From JBNNGK01 sp050268245 (lineage in GTDB: Bacteria; Pseudomonadota; Gammaproteobacteria; Enterobacterales; Enterobacteriaceae): a DNA stretch of 64,000 bases. The stretch is from assembly GCF_050268245.1 (NCBI RefSeq), contig NZ_JBNNGK010000011.1, positions 1-64,000 of the forward strand. The letters run 5' to 3'. Made by a program: the position numbers and the translations under genes. Each line of letters opens with the position of its first letter. Position 1 is the stretch's first letter. The notes under the pieces were generated by a model. The model worked only from the letters and a program-made list of their open reading frames with translations. It was not told where the DNA came from and searched no databases. Shown here in pieces: positions 59,995-64,000 of this stretch.

Positions 59995-60033
59995 AATCTC
60001 GAATAGCCTTCATTTATCAGGCTGTTCGAGATT
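59995..60033. repeat. Inverted repeat upstream of the second recombinase gene
   Basis: AATCTCGAATAGCC (59995-60008) and GGCTGTTCGAGATT (60020-60033) are reverse complements at 13 of 14 positions, with an 11-base spacer, 16 bases upstream of the recombinase ATG. It could be an operator or an RNA hairpin in its leader. Confidence 0.55.
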
Positions 60034-60443
60034 AAAGCATCGATAACTTATTACGGCAAACAAATTAAGAATCTTAATAAATAAGAAAAATCTGTAAGAA
60101 ATGTTGGCGTAGACGGGTGTTGTGGGTGCTTTTAGCGATATAGTGTGAGAAAAAATAGCGTATCAGGCGTTATTTTGAACAGTTGGTTTCCTTGGTGATA
60201 GACTTATTGTAGGGGGAAAATCAATAAAAACAAAATGATTAACCTGTTAAGAGTCACGCGATCACCCATTACACGGCATTATTTTTCAGACTCTATTATC
60301 CCGGTCAGGATTATTCGTTTTTCTATTTTGATTGGCGAAATCATGATTGCGGTAGATAGACTATCGTCAATTTTTATCGCGACATGTTCAGTCTGCTTTG
60401 AGGCGATAGAGGCGCGGTATGCTGTTAAAAATGAGAATTATTT

Positions 60444-60471
60444 TTGATATCACCTGCGTGCTGACTACAAT
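60444..60471 (+). promoter_or_regulatory. Candidate yojI promoter
   Basis: TTGATA (60444-60449) and TACAAT (60466-60471) are 16 bp apart, and the yojI ATG lies 33 bases downstream, after an AGGGGTG ribosome-binding site. Each hexamer matches the sigma-70 consensus at five of six positions. Confidence 0.5.
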
Positions 60472-60504
60472 GCCTGCCATTGCATTTTTCATTAGGGGTG
60501 ACTT

Positions 60505-62157
60505 ATGGCGTTGCTACGGGTGGTTTATCACCAGTATCGCTGGCCGTTTTTGGCGGTAATGGCATTGACCATGGCCAGCGCTGCATTAGGTATTGGCATT
60601 ATTGCTTTTATCAATGTGAATTTGATGGCAGTGGCGGGTAATCCGTTTGCTATCTTACCTAAGTTTCTCGGCTTACTTATGCTGCTAATGGTGGTGACGC
60701 TGGGATCGCAATTGGCGTTGACGACCTTAGGCCATTATTTTGTCTACCGGCTGCGTGGCCAACTGATCAAACGTATTCTTGATACGGATATTGAGCGTAT
60801 CGAACAACTGGGTAGTGCTTCATTACTGGCCAGCTTGTCGAGTGATATTCGCAATATTACTGTGGCGTTCGTGCGTTTGCCGGAACTGATACAAGGCGTG
60901 ATATTAACACTCGGCTGTGCAGGCTATCTGGCCTGGCTGTCACCGCAGATGTTATTGGTAACGGCTATGTGGGTTGTTGTTACGATTGTTGTCAGTTGGT
61001 TGTTGGTGTCACGAGTTTACCGTCACCTGAGCAATGTGCGTGAAGCAGAAGAACGTTTATATCAGGATTATCAATCGGCGATTGATGGGCGCAAAGAACT
61101 TGCGTTGAATCGTGACCGTGCCAAGGCATTATTCCAAAATGCCTATCAGCCGAATGCGCAAGACTATCGCCATCACATCATTCGTGCGGATACTTTCCAC
61201 CTTAGTGCGGTGAATTGGTCAAATATTATGATGCTTGGCGCTATTGGTTTGGTCTTTTTCATGGCTAACACGCTAGGCTGGGCTAATACCACGGTTGCGG
61301 CGACCTATTCGTTAACACTGTTGTTTTTACGTACCCCGTTGTTGCAAGCAGTCGGGGCGTTTCCCACGTTGTTAAGCGCGGAAGTGGCATTCAATAAAGT
61401 AAAATCTCTCAAGTTAGCTGATTACCAACCAACATTCCCGGCAACGATCGGGATGCCTTGGCAAACCCTTGAGTTGCGCGACATAGTATTCCATTACGGT
61501 GCCAGTGAGCAGCAGCAAGGTTTTGCCGTTGGCCCACTAAACCTTATGCTGCGTCGCGGGGAATTGATCTTCGTGATTGGCGGAAACGGTAGCGGAAAAT
61601 CAACATTGGCGATGTTGCTGACAGGATTATATCAGCCGGTCAGTGGGCAAATTTTGTTGGATGGTGTGGAAATGCAGGCACACCAAATTCACCACTATCG
61701 TCGCTTATTTTCGGCTATTTTTACTGATTTTCACCTCTTTCACCATCTTCAAGGTGAGGATGGAAAGCAACCGAATGAAGGGTTAGTAGAATGTTGGCTT
61801 GAAAAGTTAAATATAAAAAATAAGCTTAAGTTTGAGGGAAACAGGGTAACTAATCCGCAACTTTCACAAGGGCAGCGTAAACGCTTGGCTCTGTTACTGG
61901 CCGTGGCAGAACAACGTGACATTTTGCTACTCGACGAGTGGGCAGCCGATCAAGATCCGCAATTCCGACGTATTTTCTACCGGGAAATATTGCCTGAATT
62001 ACGCGCGATGGGTAAGACGGTATTTGCCATTAGCCACGATGATCACTATTTTGAACATGCCGACCGATTGTTAGAAATGCGTACAGGGCAACTCCGTGAA
62101 CTGACCGGGGTTGAGCGAGAACAGGCCAGCCGCGATTCCGTCACGCAAATTGGATAA
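60505..62157 (+). CDS. yojI: ABC exporter YojI
   Basis: A 550-residue half-transporter with six membrane helices (residues ~1-310) and an ATPase domain (Walker A GGNGSGKST, signature LSQGQRKR, Walker B ILLLDEWAADQD, switch His in ISHDDHYFEHADRLLEM). It is of the cyclic-peptide exporter type (SyrD/PvdE-like) and very similar to E. coli YojI throughout, which with TolC expels microcin J25. The location away from its E. coli neighbours but close to a peptide-export cluster may be coincidence. It is followed by a strong hairpin. Confidence 0.93.
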   Translation: MALLRVVYHQYRWPFLAVMALTMASAALGIGIIAFINVNLMAVAGNPFAILPKFLGLLMLLMVVTLGSQLALTTLGHYFVYRLRGQLIKRILDTDIERIEQLGSASLLASLSSDIRNITVAFVRLPELIQGVILTLGCAGYLAWLSPQMLLVTAMWVVVTIVVSWLLVSRVYRHLSNVREAEERLYQDYQSAIDGRKELALNRDRAKALFQNAYQPNAQDYRHHIIRADTFHLSAVNWSNIMMLGAIGLVFFMANTLGWANTTVAATYSLTLLFLRTPLLQAVGAFPTLLSAEVAFNKVKSLKLADYQPTFPATIGMPWQTLELRDIVFHYGASEQQQGFAVGPLNLMLRRGELIFVIGGNGSGKSTLAMLLTGLYQPVSGQILLDGVEMQAHQIHHYRRLFSAIFTDFHLFHHLQGEDGKQPNEGLVECWLEKLNIKNKLKFEGNRVTNPQLSQGQRKRLALLLAVAEQRDILLLDEWAADQDPQFRRIFYREILPELRAMGKTVFAISHDDHYFEHADRLLEMRTGQLRELTGVEREQASRDSVTQIG

Positions 62158-62516
62158 TCCCACCCGTCAGTCAGGCTATGCCACAATAGCCTGACGCTTC
62201 AGCTTTCCCTTGCCCAGGGGATGCTTGATTTCTGATGTTAAAAAATAGGAGCCTGTTAAGGCTAGGTTTACTTTTGTCTATATGTTACGTGGCAGACTAT
62301 TTCTGACTTTTTTTGTTGATTGAAGAAAATAATAACTAAATGTTTTATAAAGTTTATTTTCATCCCTGTCGTGAAATACCCCTTTCAAGGTAATCGCTAG
62401 TGCGCATATAAGAAATTACCATAGGGGAAACACACCCGCCGGTTTTGTGTAATGGATTAATGGCGGGATGACAGTGGGCGTTATCGGTAACCGCTTTTGC
62501 CACTTAGGGAAGAAAT
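62158..62516. other. Intergenic region after yojI
   Basis: 359 bases. The first part holds the hairpin 62170-62195; the rest is AT-rich with no gene recognised and presumably contains the promoter of the small gene at 62517. Confidence 0.4.
62170..62195. terminator. Hairpin after yojI
   Basis: GTCAGGCTAT (62170-62179) and ATAGCCTGAC (62186-62195) pair perfectly over 10 bp with a 6-base loop, 13 bases past the yojI stop. The following tract is T/C-rich rather than a pure T run. Confidence 0.65.
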
Positions 62517-62696
62517 ATGATGGAAAAAAAATTGTTTATAAAGCACGAGAAGGAAGCGAATCCCTCTTACAATAAGGCGAAAATCCCTGCATCGTGGCAA
62601 CTGAATGAAGCGCAGCAGGCCTTTATTGAGGATCTATGGCAGGACGACGCACCAGAGATAGAGCGTTGCGTTCTGCCCGAAACTGACGTTAACTAA
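62517..62696 (+). CDS. Small acidic hypothetical protein (59 residues)
   Basis: An open frame of 59 codons beginning MMEKKLFIKHEKEANPSYNK and ending CVLPETDVN. A good ribosome-binding site (AGGGAAG) lies 5 bases before the first ATG, and the frame ends in TAA. The N-terminal half is lysine-rich, the C-terminal half acidic (IEDLWQDDAPEIER), with one tryptophan in each half and one cysteine. I recognise no family. It is convergent with the MFS gene and overlaps its last 8 bases. Support comes from the start signal and the non-random composition only. Confidence 0.6.
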   Translation: MMEKKLFIKHEKEANPSYNKAKIPASWQLNEAQQAFIEDLWQDDAPEIERCVLPETDVN

Positions 62697-63915
62697 TAAC
62701 CCGGTTTCGGCCAGCTAGGATACCAAACAGCATTTGCATCACCGTTAGCCCCAGCAGAATGCCGAGCGGTACTGCCCAACTTTGCGTCAGATCGTGCAGT
62801 AGACCAAAAAGGGTAGGACCAACGGCGGCGAGCAGATAGCCGACCGACTGCGCCATGCCGGATAAGAGTGCGGCTTGATGGTGATGTTGGCTCCGTAAGC
62901 CAAAGAACGATAAAGCCAGCACCAACGAACTGCCTGCACCAAGCCCCGCAAATACCAGCCAGACTAACGAACTGTCTGGTAACCACAACAACCCTGCGAT
63001 ACCGATTAAAATCAACAACGAACTGAACAGTGCGATCATTCTTTGATCGCGGGCGCGCGGTAAGATGATGACCATAAAAAAATTAGCGACTATCGCCACA
63101 ACTTGATAAATAAACAGCTCAAATCCAGCCTGCTGCGGCGAAGTGCCGTGGCTGACGGCGAAGGCGCTGAACCATCCGATAATGGTGTAAAACGTGACCG
63201 ATTGAAGCCCCATAAATAAGGCAACCTGCCAACCTAGAGCGCTTCCCCACGGGGAGCGAATACGCGATGGCAACGCACCTGCCGATGCTGTTGGCGTTGG
63301 CAGAGGTTTAGGATGGCGTAGCTGTGGCAACCAAACGATGAGTGCCAGTATGGCCAACGCGCCCCAGCACAATAAGGAAAAACGCCAGCCATTGCCGTTC
63401 AGCGTCGCGAGCGGCACGGCGATGCCTGACGCTGTGGCGGCAACTAACGACATCACGGCGGCGTATGCGCTGATCATGGCTGCCGCGCGTTGCGGGAAGT
63501 CGCGTTTCACTAATGTGGGAAGTAGCACGTTGGCAAAGGCAATTGCCGCACCTATCAGCCCGCTACCGAGCCATAACAGACTTTGTGGTTGCTGCGAGCG
63601 TAACCCAATCCCCAAGACTAACAACAGCAGCGCCAGGCCGAGCGTGCGCTCGATACCAATGCGCTTTGCCAGCGCTGGCGTTACCGGTGAGAGAACGGCG
63701 AACAAAATCAATGGTAAGGAGTTAAGCAAACCCGCGGCAGTCGCCGACAATGTAAGTTGCTGCTGGATTTGTTCCAACAGCGGACCCACGCTGGTCAGCG
63801 CGGCGCGCAGATTTGCCGCTATCAGCATGATACCGATGATTAATAATACCGGATGGCGTAAGTGGCGGCGTGGTTTGGCGGTGGTTATATTTGTGGATGA
63901 AATAGATTGGGGCAT
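62689..63915 (-). CDS. CynX/NimT-family MFS transporter
   Basis: A 408-residue inner-membrane protein with twelve predicted helices. The first loop region ANLRAALTSVGPLLEQIQ and the middle VQ-rich GLQSVTFYTIIGWFSA segment are typical of the CynX/NimT (YeaN) branch of the major facilitator superfamily, whose members transport cyanate or 2-nitroimidazole, or have no known substrate. The start is supported by GAGGATCTC upstream of the ATG on the minus strand. The last 85 bases of the window beyond it show no gene. Confidence 0.85.
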   Translation of the reverse strand: MPQSISSTNITTAKPRRHLRHPVLLIIGIMLIAANLRAALTSVGPLLEQIQQQLTLSATAAGLLNSLPLILFAVLSPVTPALAKRIGIERTLGLALLLLVLGIGLRSQQPQSLLWLGSGLIGAAIAFANVLLPTLVKRDFPQRAAAMISAYAAVMSLVAATASGIAVPLATLNGNGWRFSLLCWGALAILALIVWLPQLRHPKPLPTPTASAGALPSRIRSPWGSALGWQVALFMGLQSVTFYTIIGWFSAFAVSHGTSPQQAGFELFIYQVVAIVANFFMVIILPRARDQRMIALFSSLLILIGIAGLLWLPDSSLVWLVFAGLGAGSSLVLALSFFGLRSQHHHQAALLSGMAQSVGYLLAAVGPTLFGLLHDLTQSWAVPLGILLGLTVMQMLFGILAGRNRVIS

Positions 63916-64000
63916 GAGATCCTCGCATCTGGCATGCAGCCAATCGATTTTGTATGGCGTGATGCGTTGGTTGATGTTAACGCACGGGTTAGCGCCCCGT

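Larger units (their letters stand above)
59980..60504. other. Intergenic region recombinase-yojI
   Basis: 525 bases between divergent genes. It contains an inverted repeat at 59995-60033 just before the recombinase start and a promoter-like pair before yojI. A 70-codon open frame at 60235-60447 has no ribosome-binding site and no family similarity and is not annotated as a gene. Confidence 0.5.

Noticed and set aside
60235..60447. 70-codon open frame before yojI
   Set aside because: No start signal and no recognisable family; the overlap with the AT-rich promoter region suggests chance.

Overview
The window is a chromosomal segment of a gamma-proteobacterium of the order Enterobacterales. 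Gene order and near-identity of many products to Escherichia coli K-12 proteins (epd-pgk-fbaA-mscS-argO, argP-rpiA-serA, ssrS-zapA-ygfB-pepP-ubiH-ubiI-gcvTHP, ygfZ/sdhE-ygfX-fldB-xerD-dsbC-recJ-prfB-lysS, tRNA-Gly(CCC), ygeR) show this directly. The AT/GC balance, the tktA-epd linkage and the accessory genes suggest a Serratia-like or related Yersiniaceae genome. I cannot fix the species from sequence alone.

Layout. 1-1250: the last codons of transketolase, a 3' remnant of nudK, and a tandem array of ~126-bp units, each carrying a perfect or near-perfect palindrome. 1250-9250: a small monooxygenase-fold protein, the erythrose-4-P/glycolysis cluster, MscS, the arginine exporter and its regulator ArgP. 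9378-34000: conserved housekeeping genes (pentose phosphate and serine synthesis, 6S RNA, ubiquinone hydroxylases, glycine cleavage, flavinylation factor SdhE, flavodoxin, XerD, DsbC/RecJ, RF2 with its programmed frameshift, LysRS). Two 3' gene remnants (nudK, ygfF) mark past rearrangements.

35.8-47.6 kb is the most interesting accessory region. It encodes a 65-residue peptide with a double-glycine leader and five cysteines, a membrane-anchored DsbA-like oxidoreductase, an LpxL-like acyltransferase, a C39-peptidase ABC exporter, a MacA/MacB/outer-membrane-factor set, and a four-gene fatty-acid module (ketosynthase, MaoC-type dehydratase, acyl carrier protein, ketoreductase). The consistent reading, which is inference, is a microcin-like peptide that is disulfide-bonded, possibly fatty-acylated, leader-cleaved on export to the periplasm and then expelled by a tripartite pump.

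48.2-60.0 kb is a chaperone-usher fimbrial locus bracketed by two FimB/FimE-type tyrosine recombinases. Between the first recombinase and the major pilin gene lies a 319-bp segment bounded by 15-bp inverted repeats (14/15 matching). It contains an outward-facing consensus promoter next to the left repeat, which is the layout of a fimS switch in the OFF position. Downstream come three RcsA/BglJ-like LuxR regulators lacking the receiver aspartate, a lipoprotein and a coiled-coil FKBP prolyl isomerase.

60.5-64 kb: the YojI-type ABC exporter, an unannotated-looking 59-residue protein, and a CynX/NimT-type MFS transporter on the opposite strand.
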